A stretch of DNA of 64,000 nucleotides from Pseudomonas peli. GTDB lineage: Bacteria; Pseudomonadota; Gammaproteobacteria; Pseudomonadales; Pseudomonadaceae. The position numbers and the translations under genes are program-made. Shown here in pieces: positions 34,189 through 44,126 of this stretch (position 1 is its first letter; the number at the start of each line of letters is the position of its first letter). The stretch covers positions 436,334 to 500,333 of the forward strand of contig NZ_FMTL01000002.1 of assembly GCF_900099645.1 (NCBI RefSeq). The letters run 5' to 3'. The notes beneath the pieces are model-generated. The model searched no databases and was not told the DNA's origin. It saw only the letters and a list, made by a program, of their open reading frames with translations.

Positions 34189-36111
34189 ATGAATACCTGG
34201 TTTGCCAATATCAGCGTCACCCGCAAGTTGCTGATAGGTTTTGGCGTTGTGCTGGCGATGACAGTGTTGATGGCCTGGACGGGCTGGAGTGGGCTGGGCA
34301 GTGTGATTCAGCGCGCCAACTGGATGAGCGATATTACCTACCTCAACAGCAGCCTCACCAATCTGCGTATTGCGCGGTTGCAGTACATGATCGCTAACGG
34401 TGATTTGCCCACCGCTGAACGCCTACAGTCGACCTTAAGCACTTACATTGCCAAGCAAGAGGCGCTGCAGGCTTCGTTCAAGAATCCGGTCAATGTGGCG
34501 TTACTCAAGAAGCAGGGTGCGATCAACGATGAGTACCAAGTGTCCTTGAATGCCATGAAGGCTGCCTATAAAGAAGCCAATGCAGCTAATGAGGTATTGG
34601 CCCTCAGGGCGGCCGAGGCCGTTGAGCAAGTTCGCCAGATCATGGCAGTTGTCGTGCAATTACCCGAATTTGATCCACAGCGCTTTGCTCAGTATCAGGC
34701 GATTACTGACAGCAGGGCCGAGTTGCTGCAGGTGCAACACCTGGTCAGTGTGTTCCGTAACAATGCCAGCCCCGCAAATGAGTCGGCGATGATTCAGGGG
34801 GTTGAGGCGATCATGGCAGGGCTGGCGGATGTGAGTCGTGCATTCGTCGGGTCACAGCAAGCCGCTGTGTTGCAGGTTGAGCGTAGTTTGGCGCAGTACC
34901 GGGATGCGGTGTTGGCGCTGCGTGATGCCACGCAGGCCATTGCGCGCGCGCGTCAGGAGATGACCGTGCAGGGCGCTGAGATTGTCAAAATCAGCGACGA
35001 GCTTTACAGCTTCCAGCTTGACCGTCTGGCGGTCGAAAGTGCGGCGGCGCGCTACCTGCAGGTGGCGGCTACAGCGATGGCTTTGCTGCTTGGGCTGCTT
35101 GCTGCATGGCTGATTACACGGCAGATCATTCGCCCACTGCGTGCGACGCTGTTGGATGTTGGGCGCATTGCCAGTGGCGATCTGACACCGAGTGCCGCAG
35201 TGGTGCGTCAGGATGAGTTGGGTGTGTTGCAGCAAGGCGTGCAGCGTATGGCCAGCACCTTGCGTGAGTTGATTGGCGGCATTCGTGATGGCGTGAGCCA
35301 GATCAGCAGTGCTGCCGAGGAGCTGTCTGCCGTAACCGCGCAGACCAGTGCTGGGGCCAATAACCAGAAGAGTGAAACCGATCAAGTGGCCACCGCCATG
35401 CACGAGATGTCTGCCACCGTGCAGGAGGTTGCGCGCAATGCCGAGCAGGCGTCTCACGCCGCGACGGACGCTGACAGTGAGGCGCGTAAAGGTGACAAAG
35501 TGGTAGCCCAGGCCATTGCCCAAATTGAGCGTCTGGCTGACGAAGTGGGGCGCTCCACTGGCGCCATGACGGCTCTGCAGCAAGAAAGTCAGAAGATTGG
35601 CAGTGTGATGGATGTCATCAAGGCCGTGGCTGAGCAGACGAACCTGCTCGCACTCAACGCGGCTATTGAGGCTGCGCGCGCCGGTGAGGCGGGTCGAGGT
35701 TTCGCGGTGGTCGCGGATGAGGTGCGTGGTTTGGCTCAACGCACGCAGAAGTCCACTGAGGAGATCGAGGGCTTGGTTGCGGGGCTGCAGAATGGCACGC
35801 AGCAGGTGGCCAGCATCATGTTGAGCAGCCGTACCCTGACGGACAGCAGTGTCGAGCTGACCCGGCGCGCGGGTGATTCGCTGGAAAGCATTACCCGTAC
35901 AGTGTCGAATATTCAGTCGATGAATCAGCAGATTGCAGCGGCGGCTGAGCAGCAAAGTGCGGTGGCTGAAGAGATCAGTCGCAGCATCATCAGCGTGCGG
36001 GATGTGTCCGAGCAGACGGCCTCTGCCAGTGATGAAACGGCACGGGCCAGCGTTGAACTGGCGCGTCTGGGTAATCAGCTGCAGATGATGGTGAGTCGTT
36101 TCCGGGTCTAG
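34189..36111 (+). CDS. Methyl-accepting chemotaxis protein, large helical ligand domain
   Basis: 640 aa from ATG 34189, preceded by GGAGAGAGG; the frame is open to 34159. TM1 about 14-34, a predominantly helical periplasmic region about 35-287, TM2 about 288-311, then HAMP and a long cytoplasmic signalling coiled coil. The hairpin tip [20 protein letters not shown] is intact. The periplasmic span of about 250 residues fits a helical bimodular (HBM) ligand domain, as in McpS-type receptors for organic acids, rather than the 150-residue four-helix type. Ligand cannot be read. No C-terminal CheR/CheB pentapeptide. Terminator follows. Confidence 0.9.
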   Translation: MNTWFANISVTRKLLIGFGVVLAMTVLMAWTGWSGLGSVIQRANWMSDITYLNSSLTNLRIARLQYMIANGDLPTAERLQSTLSTYIAKQEALQASFKNPVNVALLKKQGAINDEYQVSLNAMKAAYKEANAANEVLALRAAEAVEQVRQIMAVVVQLPEFDPQRFAQYQAITDSRAELLQVQHLVSVFRNNASPANESAMIQGVEAIMAGLADVSRAFVGSQQAAVLQVERSLAQYRDAVLALRDATQAIARARQEMTVQGAEIVKISDELYSFQLDRLAVESAAARYLQVAATAMALLLGLLAAWLITRQIIRPLRATLLDVGRIASGDLTPSAAVVRQDELGVLQQGVQRMASTLRELIGGIRDGVSQISSAAEELSAVTAQTSAGANNQKSETDQVATAMHEMSATVQEVARNAEQASHAATDADSEARKGDKVVAQAIAQIERLADEVGRSTGAMTALQQESQKIGSVMDVIKAVAEQTNLLALNAAIEAARAGEAGRGFAVVADEVRGLAQRTQKSTEEIEGLVAGLQNGTQQVASIMLSSRTLTDSSVELTRRAGDSLESITRTVSNIQSMNQQIAAAAEQQSAVAEEISRSIISVRDVSEQTASASDETARASVELARLGNQLQMMVSRFRV

Positions 36112-36134
36112 CTGCTGCACTGACAGTTGAACGC

Positions 36135-36161
36135 AAACGCCCCGCAATGCGGGGCGTTTTT
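36135..36161 (+). terminator. Terminator after the chemoreceptor gene
   Basis: AAACGCCCCGC (36135-36145) pairs with GCGGGGCGTTT (36149-36159) and is followed by TT. It serves the chemoreceptor gene and possibly the convergent rimO gene. Confidence 0.9.
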
Positions 36162-36186
36162 GTGTGGCGGGCAACTATCCGTTGGG

Positions 36187-37509
36187 TCAGATCAGCTCGG
36201 CCCACATGTCGTATTCATCGGCATCGACGATGCGCACGCGGACCTTGTCGCCCGGATTGACGTCGGTGCTGGCGATAAACACGCTGCCATCGATTTCTGG
36301 AGCATCAGCGTAGCAGCGGGCAACGGCGCCTTGGTCGTCGACTTCATCGATCAGCACGTCCATCTCCTTGCCGACCTTGAGTTGCAGGCGGGCGGTGCTG
36401 ATGGCTTGCTGGTGGGCCATGAAACGGTCCCAGCGATCCTGTTTGATGTCATTGGGTACCGGGTTGTCGAGCAGGTTGGCCGGCGCGCCTTCTACGGGGG
36501 AATACTGGAAGCAACCGACGCGATCGAGCTGCGCTTCGGTCAACCAGTCGAGCAGGTACTGGAAGTCTTCTTCAGTTTCGCCGGGAAAGCCGACGATAAA
36601 GGTCGAGCGGATGGTCAGCTCCGGGCAGATCTCGCGCCAGGCTTTGATGCGTGCCAGGGTCTTGTCTTCGAAGGCGGGGCGCTTCATCAGCTTGAGCACT
36701 TTCGGGCTGGCGTGCTGGAAGGGAATATCCAGGTACGGCAGGATCTTGCCAGCGGCCATCAGCGGGATCAGCTCGTCGACGTGTGGGTAGGGGTAGACGT
36801 AGTGCAGGCGCACCCATACGCCCAGGCTGGAGAGTGCTTCGCACAGTTCGGTCATGCGGGTTTTCACCGGCTGGCCGTTCCAGAAGTCGGTCTTGTATTT
36901 CATGTCGACGCCATAGGCGCTGGTGTCCTGGGAAATCACCAGCAGCTCTTTGACGCCGGCTTTGACCAGGCGCTCAGCTTCGTTGAGTACTTCGCCAACC
37001 GGGCGGCTGACCAGTTTGCCGCGCATCGACGGGATGATGCAGAAGCTGCAGCTGTGGTTACAGCCTTCGGAAATCTTCAGGTAGGCATAGTGACGCGGGG
37101 TGAGTTTGATGCCCTGCGGCGGCACCAGGTCGATCAGCGGGTTGTGGTCCTGGCGCGGCGGCACGACTTCATGCACGGCGTTGACCACTTGCTCGTACTG
37201 CTGCGGGCCTGTCACCGAGAGCACGCTGGGATGCACGTCGCGGATGCTGCCTTCTTCCACGCCCATGCAGCCGGTGACGATCACTTTGCCGTTTTCTTTG
37301 ATCGCTTCGCCGATCACTTCCAGGGATTCGGCTTTAGCACTGTCGATAAAGCCGCAGGTGTTGACCACCACCACATCAGCGTCCTGATAAGTCGACACCA
37401 CTTCATAACCTTCCATGCGCAGCTGAGTCAGGATGCGCTCAGAGTCCACCAGCGCCTTGGGGCAACCGAGTGATACAAAGCCGACTTTCGGCGTGGCGGG
37501 GGTGGACAT
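36187..37509 (-). CDS. rimO: Ribosomal protein S12 methylthiotransferase RimO
   Basis: Radical-SAM enzyme that methylthiolates Asp-88 of ribosomal protein S12. 440 aa. N-terminal UPF0004 domain with three conserved cysteines (SLGC at residue 16, then NTCG and VTGC). Radical SAM motif C150-x3-C154-x2-C157 (CNHSCSFC). C-terminal TRAM domain ([10 protein letters not shown]). The order and length match RimO. Convergent with the chemoreceptor; 140 bases upstream before the cytochrome b561 region. Single gene. Confidence 0.95.
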   Translation of the reverse strand: MSTPATPKVGFVSLGCPKALVDSERILTQLRMEGYEVVSTYQDADVVVVNTCGFIDSAKAESLEVIGEAIKENGKVIVTGCMGVEEGSIRDVHPSVLSVTGPQQYEQVVNAVHEVVPPRQDHNPLIDLVPPQGIKLTPRHYAYLKISEGCNHSCSFCIIPSMRGKLVSRPVGEVLNEAERLVKAGVKELLVISQDTSAYGVDMKYKTDFWNGQPVKTRMTELCEALSSLGVWVRLHYVYPYPHVDELIPLMAAGKILPYLDIPFQHASPKVLKLMKRPAFEDKTLARIKAWREICPELTIRSTFIVGFPGETEEDFQYLLDWLTEAQLDRVGCFQYSPVEGAPANLLDNPVPNDIKQDRWDRFMAHQQAISTARLQLKVGKEMDVLIDEVDDQGAVARCYADAPEIDGSVFIASTDVNPGDKVRVRIVDADEYDMWAELI

Positions 37510-37650
37510 GGCGTTAACCTCAGGCGTGTACGGATGGATGCTGGGCGCTGGTCGCGCCTCTGATCAAAAAGTGCGCAATTCTAGCGGCGACGCTGGCAAT
37601 TGACCAGCACTGAGCGTCACCTGTGTATCAGGACTGAATGCTTGGCGGCG

Positions 37651-38202
37651 TCAGGGCTGCTTACTTGGCAAGATGCGGGTCAGGGTGTTGTCGCGCACAA
37701 CAAAGTGGTGGAACAGCCCGGCCGCAGCATGCAGGCCAATCAACCAGTATCCGGCGCTACCGGCCAGTTCATGCCATTCCTTTATCGTGCCAGCCAAATC
37801 CGGGTTTTTGCTGACCAAGGGTGGCAACTCCAGGCCAAAAAATGGGATGGGTTTACCGGCGGCGCTGAGGATCAACCAGCCGGCCAGTGGGGCGCCGATC
37901 ATCAGGCCGTAGAGTGCTAGGTGCATCAGTTTTGCCGGGATGGCTTGCCAGGTAGGCAGGGTAGGTTGGATGACCGGCGTGGGTGCAATCAAGCGTGCCA
38001 GCAAGCGCAGCCACACGAGCGTGAAGACGGCGAGGCCCAGCATAAAGTGCCATTGCTTGAGCAATTCACGGGTATCGCTGCCTTTGGGGAAGTTCCCTTT
38101 GAGTTCTATGCATGCGTAGACGCCGGCAATAAGTATCAGCATCAGCCAGTGCAGCGCTATATTCAGGCTGCCATAGCGCGCTTCCGTATTTTTCCAGGGC
38201 AT
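37651..38202 (-). CDS. Cytochrome b561 (CybB/YceJ family)
   Basis: 183 aa, four transmembrane helices with the haem-ligating histidines in NIALHWLMLILIAGVYA, QWHFMLGLAVFTLVW, MHLALYGLMIGAPLAG and LIGLHAAAGLFHHFVVRD. Ribosome site AGGAGG about 8 bases upstream. An integral inner-membrane dihaem protein that shuttles electrons with quinol or other donors. Related family members in pseudomonads are numerous. Monocistronic; the gene is followed on the minus strand by rimO. Confidence 0.9.
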   Translation of the reverse strand: MPWKNTEARYGSLNIALHWLMLILIAGVYACIELKGNFPKGSDTRELLKQWHFMLGLAVFTLVWLRLLARLIAPTPVIQPTLPTWQAIPAKLMHLALYGLMIGAPLAGWLILSAAGKPIPFFGLELPPLVSKNPDLAGTIKEWHELAGSAGYWLIGLHAAAGLFHHFVVRDNTLTRILPSKQP

Positions 38203-38300
38203 GGTGTTTTGCCTCCTAGGCTGTCAGTGATCATCGGCTTCAGTGTAGGCAGGCAACTTCCAGCTCTCATTGAGCGTGATCAGCTAAATCGCGCACAAAC

Positions 38301-38330
38301 AAAAAGGCCACTCGATTGAGTGGCCTTTTT
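38301..38330. terminator. Terminator downstream of the first initiator tRNA gene
   Basis: A 13-bp stem, AAAAAGGCCACTC (38301-38313) with GAGTGGCCTTTTT (38318-38330) and loop GATT, has A- and T-runs. It ends eight bases from the tRNA 3' end on the minus strand. Confidence 0.9.
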
Positions 38331-38337
38331 GAGTATC

Positions 38338-38414
<77 letters not shown>

Positions 38415-38420
38415 CCGGCA

Positions 38421-38448
38421 ATTCTATATAGAAATCGTTGTGTGTCAA
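38421..38448 (-). promoter_or_regulatory. Promoter of initiator tRNA copy 1
   Basis: On the minus strand TTGACA (plus strand TGTCAA, 38443-38448) and TAGAAT (plus strand ATTCTA, 38421-38426) are separated by 16 bases. The predicted start falls at about the tRNA 5' end at 38414. Confidence 0.7.
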
Positions 38449-38497
38449 CAAAATAGTGTTTTTAATCAAATGCTTAGAATGCGTGTGCGAGAGAAAC

Positions 38498-38529
38498 AAA
38501 AAAGGCCACTCGATTGAGTGGCCTTTTTT
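38498..38529. terminator. Terminator downstream of the second initiator tRNA gene
   Basis: A 14-bp stem, AAAAAAGGCCACTC (38498-38511) with GAGTGGCCTTTTTT (38516-38529), is the same as the first copy but with one extra A and T. It therefore lies between the two tRNA genes. Confidence 0.9.
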
Positions 38530-38536
38530 GAGTATC

Positions 38537-38613
<77 letters not shown>

Positions 38614-38619
38614 GCGCCA

Positions 38620-38647
38620 ATTATAGCGTTTAAATGCTGCTTGTCAA
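38620..38647 (-). promoter_or_regulatory. Consensus promoter of initiator tRNA copy 2
   Basis: On the minus strand TTGACA (plus strand TGTCAA, 38642-38647), 16 bases, TATAAT (plus strand ATTATA, 38620-38625). Both hexamers match the sigma-70 consensus exactly, with a GC-rich discriminator (GGCGC) as expected of stable-RNA promoters. Confidence 0.8.
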
Positions 38648-38818
38648 CCTAAAGGTGGCCAGAAGTTGTTTTTATTCAGATGCTTAGCCGTGCGTTGATT
38701 GATTTTTCGCTGCAGAACCCTGTGCTAGAGCCTGATTGGGTGGACAGGTTTGCTGTCGGCATAGCCCGCAAGCGGGCTGTTGGGCTAGAGTCCGTGCCCA
38801 TTAAATGGGAGGAAAGTT

Positions 38819-39034
38819 ATGAGCGTTGAATGCAAAGCCTGTGGTGCTCAGGTACCGGCCGATGCCAAGACCTGTCCGGGTTGCGGGGCTGCCGTGGCGG
38901 CGAAGACCAAGTTGGTGCCATTGGCTGCGTTTATGCTGATCGTCATCCTGATTATCCAGTCTTATATGAGTAAGTCTGAGGATGCGGCGAGCGAGGCCAA
39001 GCCGGCAGCGCCTGTAAGTTCAGCCGAGCAGTAG
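38819..39034 (+). CDS. Small zinc-ribbon membrane protein
   Basis: 71 aa. Start ATG with GGGAGGAAAG upstream. Residues 5-23 form a zinc ribbon with CKACG and CPGCG knuckles. A transmembrane helix follows at about residues 34-50 (LAAFMLIVILIIQSYM), then a short acidic/Ala tail. A class of small membrane zinc ribbons of unknown function. 23 bases before dinB, so possibly co-transcribed with it. The 38203-38818 gap otherwise holds only the tRNA pair and a short palindrome at 38763-38778. Confidence 0.8.
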   Translation: MSVECKACGAQVPADAKTCPGCGAAVAAKTKLVPLAAFMLIVILIIQSYMSKSEDAASEAKPAAPVSSAEQ

Positions 39035-39057
39035 CCGCAGGATCGGTGGGCTTGGTG

Positions 39058-40119
39058 ATGAACAGCCGCAAGATCATTCACGTGGACTGTGATTGCTTTT
39101 ATGCCGCAATCGAGATGCGGGATGACCCGAGCCTGGCCAGCAAGCCCTTGGCGGTCGGTGGCTCGGCAGACCGGCGCGGGGTGATTGCCACCTGTAATTA
39201 CGAGGCGCGCAGTTATGGCGTGCGCTCAGCGATGGCTTCCGGGCAGGCGTTGAAATTGTGTCCGGACCTGGTGATCGTCAAGCCGCGGATGGATGCCTAC
39301 AAGGCGGTATCGCGGGAGATTCAGGCGATCTTTCGCGACTACACCGAGCTGATCGAACCCTTGTCGCTGGATGAGGCCTACCTGGATGTAACCGACAGCC
39401 CGCACTTTGCCGGCAGCGCCACGCGCATCGCTCAGGATATTCGCCGGCGGGTCTCGCAGGAGCTGCATATCACCGTCTCGGCGGGCGTGGCGCCGAACAA
39501 GTTCCTGGCCAAGATCGCCAGCGACTGGAAGAAGCCTAACGGTCTGTTTGTGATTACCCCGGATCAGGTTGAGGATTTTGTTGCTGCCTTGCCGGTGAGC
39601 AAGCTGCATGGCGTGGGCAAGGTCACGGCCGACAAGCTTGGGCGCTTGGGCATTCGTACCTGCAGCGACCTGCGCGAGTGGAACAAGCTGGCGTTGGTCA
39701 AGGAGTTCGGCAGTTTTGGCGAGCGGTTGTGGGGGCTGGCGCGCGGGATTGATGAGCGAGTCGTGCATAACGACAGTCGGCGTCAGTCGGTCAGCGTGGA
39801 AAACACCTTCGACAAAGATTTGCCAGACCTGGCCGCCTGCCTGGAACAGTTACCTGCGCTGCTGGAACAACTGGCCAAGAGAATGGAGCGGCTGGATGCG
39901 AGTTATCGGCCGGACAAGCCCTTCGTCAAAATCAAGTTCCACGACTTTAGCCAGACCACTCTGGAACAGGGCGGGGCGCGGCGTGATCTAGAGAGCTATA
40001 CACGGTTGATAAGCGCCGCTTTCGCCCGTGGCAACAAGGCTGTGCGCTTGCTTGGGGTTGGTGTGCGTTTGCATGACTTGCGCGGTAAGCACGAGCAGCT
40101 GGAGTTGTTTGCACCCTGA
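39058..40119 (+). CDS. dinB: DNA polymerase IV (DinB, Y-family)
   Basis: 353 aa. Catalytic carboxylates in VDCDCFYAAIE near residue 10 and SLDEAYLDVT near residue 103. The little-finger domain follows residue 230 (RRQSVSVENTF). The C-terminus ends LELFAP, a beta-clamp binding motif of the QLxLF kind. Translesion polymerase for abasic sites and N2-adducts. The start ATG at 39058 follows GGTGG; a GTG at 39055 and another start at 39046 are weaker. Possibly downstream of the zinc-ribbon gene. A strong bidirectional terminator follows. Confidence 0.96.
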   Translation: MNSRKIIHVDCDCFYAAIEMRDDPSLASKPLAVGGSADRRGVIATCNYEARSYGVRSAMASGQALKLCPDLVIVKPRMDAYKAVSREIQAIFRDYTELIEPLSLDEAYLDVTDSPHFAGSATRIAQDIRRRVSQELHITVSAGVAPNKFLAKIASDWKKPNGLFVITPDQVEDFVAALPVSKLHGVGKVTADKLGRLGIRTCSDLREWNKLALVKEFGSFGERLWGLARGIDERVVHNDSRRQSVSVENTFDKDLPDLAACLEQLPALLEQLAKRMERLDASYRPDKPFVKIKFHDFSQTTLEQGGARRDLESYTRLISAAFARGNKAVRLLGVGVRLHDLRGKHEQLELFAP

Positions 40120-40143
40120 CAGCGGGTGTGTGGGGCTGAAAAT

Positions 40144-40177
40144 AAAGAAGGCGAAGCCCCAGGGCTTCGCCTTCTTT
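40144..40177. terminator. Bidirectional terminator, dinB / rhlB
   Basis: A 15-bp stem, 40144-40158 with 40163-40177 and a 4-nt loop, is located in the convergent gap with A- and T-rich ends. Confidence 0.9.
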
Positions 40178-40190
40178 AGTTGCGTGCGGA

Positions 40191-41639
40191 TCAGTGCTTG
40201 CGCGGTACCGGTTTGAGCAGCTCATCTGGCGGCATTTCGCAGGCGATTTTGCGCCCTAGCAGAGCTTCGATGGCAGGCAGGGCGTAGGCGTCATCTTCCC
40301 CTGCAAAGCTGATCGACGTACCACTGCTGCCGGCGCGGCCGGTACGACCGATGCGGTGCACGTAGTCGTCCGGGGTTTCCGGCAGGGTGAAGTTGATCAC
40401 GTGGCTGATCGCATCGACGTGGATACCGCGACCGGCCACATCGGTGGCGACCATCACGCGGATCTTGCCTTCACGGAAGCCTTCCAGTGCGCGGATACGT
40501 TTGTGCTGCGGCACGTCACCGGACATCTGCACGGCGCTGATGCCGTCACGGGTCAGGCGTTCTTCGATGCGCCGCACTTCATCCTTGCGGTTGGCGAAGA
40601 CCATCACGCGAATCCAGTCGTTCTGGGTGATCAGGTTGTACAGCAGCTTGTATTTATCGCTGCCGGCTACGGCATAGACGTGCTGTTCGACCGTATCGCT
40701 GGCGACGTTTTCCGGTTCGATCTCGACGATGGCCGGCTCGGTGGTCCATTGCTTGGCCAGATTCATCACGTCTTCGGTGAAGGTCGCGGAGAACAGCAGG
40801 GTCTGGCGTTCGCCCTTCATCGGGGTCTGGCGGATGATCTGGCGGACCTGAGGGATAAAGCCCATATCGAGCATGCGGTCGGCTTCGTCGAGCACCATCA
40901 CTTCGACCATATCCAGGTGCACTTCGCCGCGCTGGTTGAAGTCGAGCAAACGCCCTGGGGTGGCGACCAGAATGTCGCAGAAGCGCGATTCAAGCAGCTT
41001 GAGCTGTTTATCGAAGTCCATGCCGCCAACAAAGCTCATCACGTTGAGGCCGGTGTATTTGGTCAGGTCGGCCGCATCCTTGGCAATCTGCACCACCAGC
41101 TCGCGGGTCGGCGCAATGATCAGCGCGCGTGGCTCGCCCATATAACGCTCTTTCGGCGGTGGGGTTTGCAGCAGCTGGGTGATGATCGAGATCAGGAAGG
41201 CAGCAGTTTTGCCTGTGCCAGTCTGGGCGCGACCGATGGCGTCACGGCCACTGAGGGTGTAGCCCAGTACCTGCGCCTGGATCGGTGTGCAGTAAGGGAA
41301 GCCAAGGTCATGGATGGCATGCATCAGCTCGGGGGAGAGCTTGAAGTCATGAAAACGGGTCTTACCCTCGGCCGGTACTACGGCGAAGTCTTCCAGTTTC
41401 CAGGTGTCAACTGGTTTGGCCGGGCGTTCGCGGCGCGGTTTCGCCGGTTTTTCCTTGCTCTGCAACGGTTTTTCAGCGGCTTCAGCGGTGCGCGGTGAGG
41501 CACTGCGGCTGGGTTTGTCAGCGCTGGCGTCAGGCTGGACGCGCGGTGCGCTGGGCGTTACAGGGGGCGGAGTGACTGGGTTGGGCTGTTCGCCCTCGGC
41601 TTTGCCGAATATTTTCTTGAGTGCTTTGAGCACGGTCAT
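40191..41639 (-). CDS. rhlB: ATP-dependent RNA helicase RhlB (DEAD-box)
   Basis: 482 aa. The first about 90 residues are low-complexity and basic/proline-rich ([17 protein letters not shown]). The helicase core follows: [22 protein letters not shown] in [19 protein letters not shown], and [10 protein letters not shown]. The family is annotated as RhlB in pseudomonads, where the long N-tail is typical and different from enterobacterial RhlB. Takes part in RNA unwinding and degradosome-linked decay in relatives. Convergent with dinB. A single gene with a 98-base upstream gap to the dipeptidase stop. Confidence 0.9.
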   Translation of the reverse strand: MTVLKALKKIFGKAEGEQPNPVTPPPVTPSAPRVQPDASADKPSRSASPRTAEAAEKPLQSKEKPAKPRRERPAKPVDTWKLEDFAVVPAEGKTRFHDFKLSPELMHAIHDLGFPYCTPIQAQVLGYTLSGRDAIGRAQTGTGKTAAFLISIITQLLQTPPPKERYMGEPRALIIAPTRELVVQIAKDAADLTKYTGLNVMSFVGGMDFDKQLKLLESRFCDILVATPGRLLDFNQRGEVHLDMVEVMVLDEADRMLDMGFIPQVRQIIRQTPMKGERQTLLFSATFTEDVMNLAKQWTTEPAIVEIEPENVASDTVEQHVYAVAGSDKYKLLYNLITQNDWIRVMVFANRKDEVRRIEERLTRDGISAVQMSGDVPQHKRIRALEGFREGKIRVMVATDVAGRGIHVDAISHVINFTLPETPDDYVHRIGRTGRAGSSGTSISFAGEDDAYALPAIEALLGRKIACEMPPDELLKPVPRKH

Positions 41640-41687
41640 CTCATCAATTGGTTAAGGAGTGAACGGTCGCCAGTGTAAAGCAAGAAG

Positions 41688-41712
41688 CCGGCGCGGCGAA
41701 GGGCCGCGCCGG
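41688..41712 (-). terminator. Terminator downstream of the dipeptidase gene
   Basis: A perfect 10-bp stem, CCGGCGCGGC (41688-41697) with GCCGCGCCGG (41703-41712), is followed on the minus strand by a T-rich stretch (CTTCTTGCTTT). It sits just after the stop at 41738. Confidence 0.75.
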
Positions 41713-41737
41713 ATGGCGGTAGTTGGCTGGTTTTTAC

Positions 41738-42901
41738 TCAATTTTCGGGAAGGCTGGCAAGCAGCAGACGCTGCACATTGCCGCCCATGATGGCGGTGAT
41801 GTCCGCCTGGCTGAAGCCGGCCTTGAGCAGGCCTTCGGTCAGTTGCGGCAAGCCCGTTACATCAAACGGTGCATGGATGGTGCCGTTGAAATCCGAGCCC
41901 AGTGCCACGTGCTGCACGCCAATCAAGTCTGCGGTATAGCGCATTGCCTTGACGATGGCCTCGACCGAAGTAGCGCAGACGGCTGCATCCCAGTAACCGA
42001 TACCGATGACCCCGCCGGTGGCGGCGATGGCTTTCAGGTGTTTGTCGCTGAGGTTGCGCGGGCCTTTGCAGGTGCCTTCAACGCCTGTGTGGGAAACCAG
42101 TACCGGGCGCGTGCTGATAGCCAGTACATCATCGATCAGCGGGCGCGAGGCGTGGGCCAGGTCGATCAGCATGGCTTTTTCTTCCAGGCGTTTGATCACC
42201 TGGCGGCCCAGCGGGGTCAGGCCGCCTTTTTCCAGACCGTGGGCCGAACCGCCGATTTCGTTATCGAAGAAGTGGGTCAGGCCGGTGATGCGAAAGCCGG
42301 CGTCATAGAGTGCGTCAACGTTCTCCAGTTTGCCTTCAAGCGGCTGCAAACCCTCGGTGGCGAGAATTGCTGCTACGCGCTGTGGGTCTTTTTGCCAGGC
42401 GCTGACAAAACTGGCGAGGTCGCCGCGGCTCTTGATCATGATCAGGCGACCGTCGCTGTTGGCGCTGGCCTCATTGAGCTTGTGCGCCTGGTATAGCGCA
42501 CGTTGCAGCAGGCTGTTCCAGGTTTCCTTGGGCCAGCGCTGGGCCATGGCCAACAGGGTGATGTTGTCGGTCTCGCCGCTATTGCTTTCATAGTTGATGC
42601 CGCGCGGCGTCTTGGTCACGGTGGAGAACACCTGCAGGCCAACACGGCCTTCGAGCATGCGTGGCAGGTCGGAGTGGCCGAAGTCATAGCGCTTGAGCAG
42701 GTCACGTTCCCACAGCAGCACGTCGTCATGCAGGTCGGCGATAAACAGCTGTTGATGCAGCTGCGTGGCCGCTTCGCTGGCTGGATAAGGCGCGGGGGAT
42801 TCGACGCTGTTCATCTTGCGGTCAAGCAAGGAGGGCAGGGCAAACACACTGCCCGCAGCGATCAACAGGATTATCAGCAGGGTGATCAGAATCTTGCGCA
42901 T
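41738..42901 (-). CDS. Membrane-anchored dipeptidase, peptidase M19 family
   Basis: 387 aa from ATG 42901; an alternative start at 42940 adds 13 residues before the signal. N-terminal transmembrane anchor (MRKILITLLIILLIAAGSVFALP) and a catalytic domain facing the periplasm. Conserved metal-site segments of the renal dipeptidase family are visible: FIADLHDDVLLW, the ATEGLQPLEG glutamate, VLVSHTGVEGTCKG, and LGSDFNGTI. A periplasmic zinc dipeptidase. Followed by a terminator. Confidence 0.88.
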   Translation of the reverse strand: MRKILITLLIILLIAAGSVFALPSLLDRKMNSVESPAPYPASEAATQLHQQLFIADLHDDVLLWERDLLKRYDFGHSDLPRMLEGRVGLQVFSTVTKTPRGINYESNSGETDNITLLAMAQRWPKETWNSLLQRALYQAHKLNEASANSDGRLIMIKSRGDLASFVSAWQKDPQRVAAILATEGLQPLEGKLENVDALYDAGFRITGLTHFFDNEIGGSAHGLEKGGLTPLGRQVIKRLEEKAMLIDLAHASRPLIDDVLAISTRPVLVSHTGVEGTCKGPRNLSDKHLKAIAATGGVIGIGYWDAAVCATSVEAIVKAMRYTADLIGVQHVALGSDFNGTIHAPFDVTGLPQLTEGLLKAGFSQADITAIMGGNVQRLLLASLPEN

Positions 42902-42993
42902 ATTAAGGTGCCATCCGGGCGTTGTTGTTATGCGCAGCACTCTAGCAAGAGTGAGTAAGAAATGTGATGGGGTGGGCCTGCCGTTGTGGGGGA

Positions 42994-43932
42994 TTAGCCG
43001 CAGAGGCAGTCGCGGCCTTTCTGCTTGGCTTGATACAGCGCGCTGTCGGCGCGGGCGATCAGGCCCTGCAGGCTGTCTTTGGACTGCATCTGTGCCAGGC
43101 CGATGGACACAGTCACCCCTGGCAGCACGCCAATCGGCGAATGAAACGAGCTGACGTGGTGCAGCGCCAGGCGCAGCCGTTCGCCAATGCTGCGGGCTTC
43201 CTCGGTGCCGATTTCCGGCAGCAGAATGACGAATTCTTCGCCGCCGAAGCGGGTCAGGCTGTCTTTAGGTCGCAGCTGGTTGCGCAGGGTGTTGGCCACC
43301 AGGCACAGGGCATAGTCGCCGGCGAGATGGCCATGTTTGTCGTTGTAGGCTTTGAAGTGGTCGACATCCAGCATCAGCATGCACAGCGGTTTGCCATTGA
43401 AGGCGCTGCGGGTGCTTTCGCGCTCAAAGATATGCTCCAGCCAGCGGCGGTTATAGGCACCGGTAAGGGCGTCGATATTGGCCGTTTGCTCGCTGTCGAG
43501 AATAATCCGGTTGCCTTTGCGCACACGGTCGCAGAGCAGCTCGAGCATGTTCTGCATCAATTCGGGGGATTGCTGGAACAGGTTGAACAGCGACTCACGG
43601 TGCAAGCGCAGTGCTTGGCTAGGTTCGGTTGCCACCACATAGGCGGACGGGTGTTCGTTGTCGATAAAGCTGATTTCCCCCGCGCAGTCGCCGACTTTCA
43701 GGGTGCTGACGGCCTGGCTGTCGAGTGAGCCGAGGTACACCTTGAGCTGGCCCTTGAGCAGCAGGTAGAGGTACTGGTTGCGGTTGAAGGGGGATAACAA
43801 CACTTCCCCTGCATCCAGGTCGCAGGCGCGGAATTCTTTAAGCAGCTGATTAATGCCGCTGGCGGCGACGTTATTGAACAGTCGCAAGTGGCGAATTTGC
43901 TGCAGATCAGCCTGCCATTTGGCGTTTTTCAT
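42994..43932 (-). CDS. Diguanylate cyclase with N-terminal cNMP-binding-like domain
   Basis: 312 aa. Residues 10-125 resemble a cyclic-nucleotide-binding/CRP-type beta-roll (RLFNNVAASGINQLLKEF, LLLKGQLKVYLG, GEISFIDNEHPSAYVVA). Residues 150-312 form a GGDEF domain with GGEEF active site (near residue 237). An RPKD inhibitory I-site sits five residues upstream, so it should be active and feedback-inhibited. No membrane segment. The sensed ligand is unknown; key cAMP-binding residues were not confirmed. The stop at 42994 is 93 bases from the dipeptidase start at 42901, on the same strand. Confidence 0.9.
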   Translation of the reverse strand: MKNAKWQADLQQIRHLRLFNNVAASGINQLLKEFRACDLDAGEVLLSPFNRNQYLYLLLKGQLKVYLGSLDSQAVSTLKVGDCAGEISFIDNEHPSAYVVATEPSQALRLHRESLFNLFQQSPELMQNMLELLCDRVRKGNRIILDSEQTANIDALTGAYNRRWLEHIFERESTRSAFNGKPLCMLMLDVDHFKAYNDKHGHLAGDYALCLVANTLRNQLRPKDSLTRFGGEEFVILLPEIGTEEARSIGERLRLALHHVSSFHSPIGVLPGVTVSIGLAQMQSKDSLQGLIARADSALYQAKQKGRDCLCG

Positions 43933-44126
43933 TGGGGCGGCAGGTGTGGCTGTAGGCTATGAATAGTGGGCATCGCTAACGCTCCCTGCATTAAGGGCGA
44001 ACACCATGCCTGAACATATTCCGCTGCCTGTGGCCTGACAATCCTTGTCAGACGCACGGGCGACCAGCGGTATTGAAGTTGAATGGTTTATCACAATTCT
44101 GGCGTGTTCCTTGCGCCAGTGATTGT

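Noticed and set aside
34852..36174. 440-codon minus-strand frame opposite the chemoreceptor
   Set aside because: No motif or signal, composition typical of antisense frames; the plus-strand receptor is complete.
36127..37473. 448-codon plus-strand frame opposite rimO
   Set aside because: Shadow frame; rimO has the full radical-SAM set.
38763..38778. AGCCCGC-AA-GCGGGCT palindrome as a REP element
   Set aside because: Only one copy was noticed in the window and the flanks do not match pseudomonad REP sequences that I recall.
40356..41498. 380-codon plus-strand frame opposite rhlB
   Set aside because: Shadow; the DEAD-box gene is complete.
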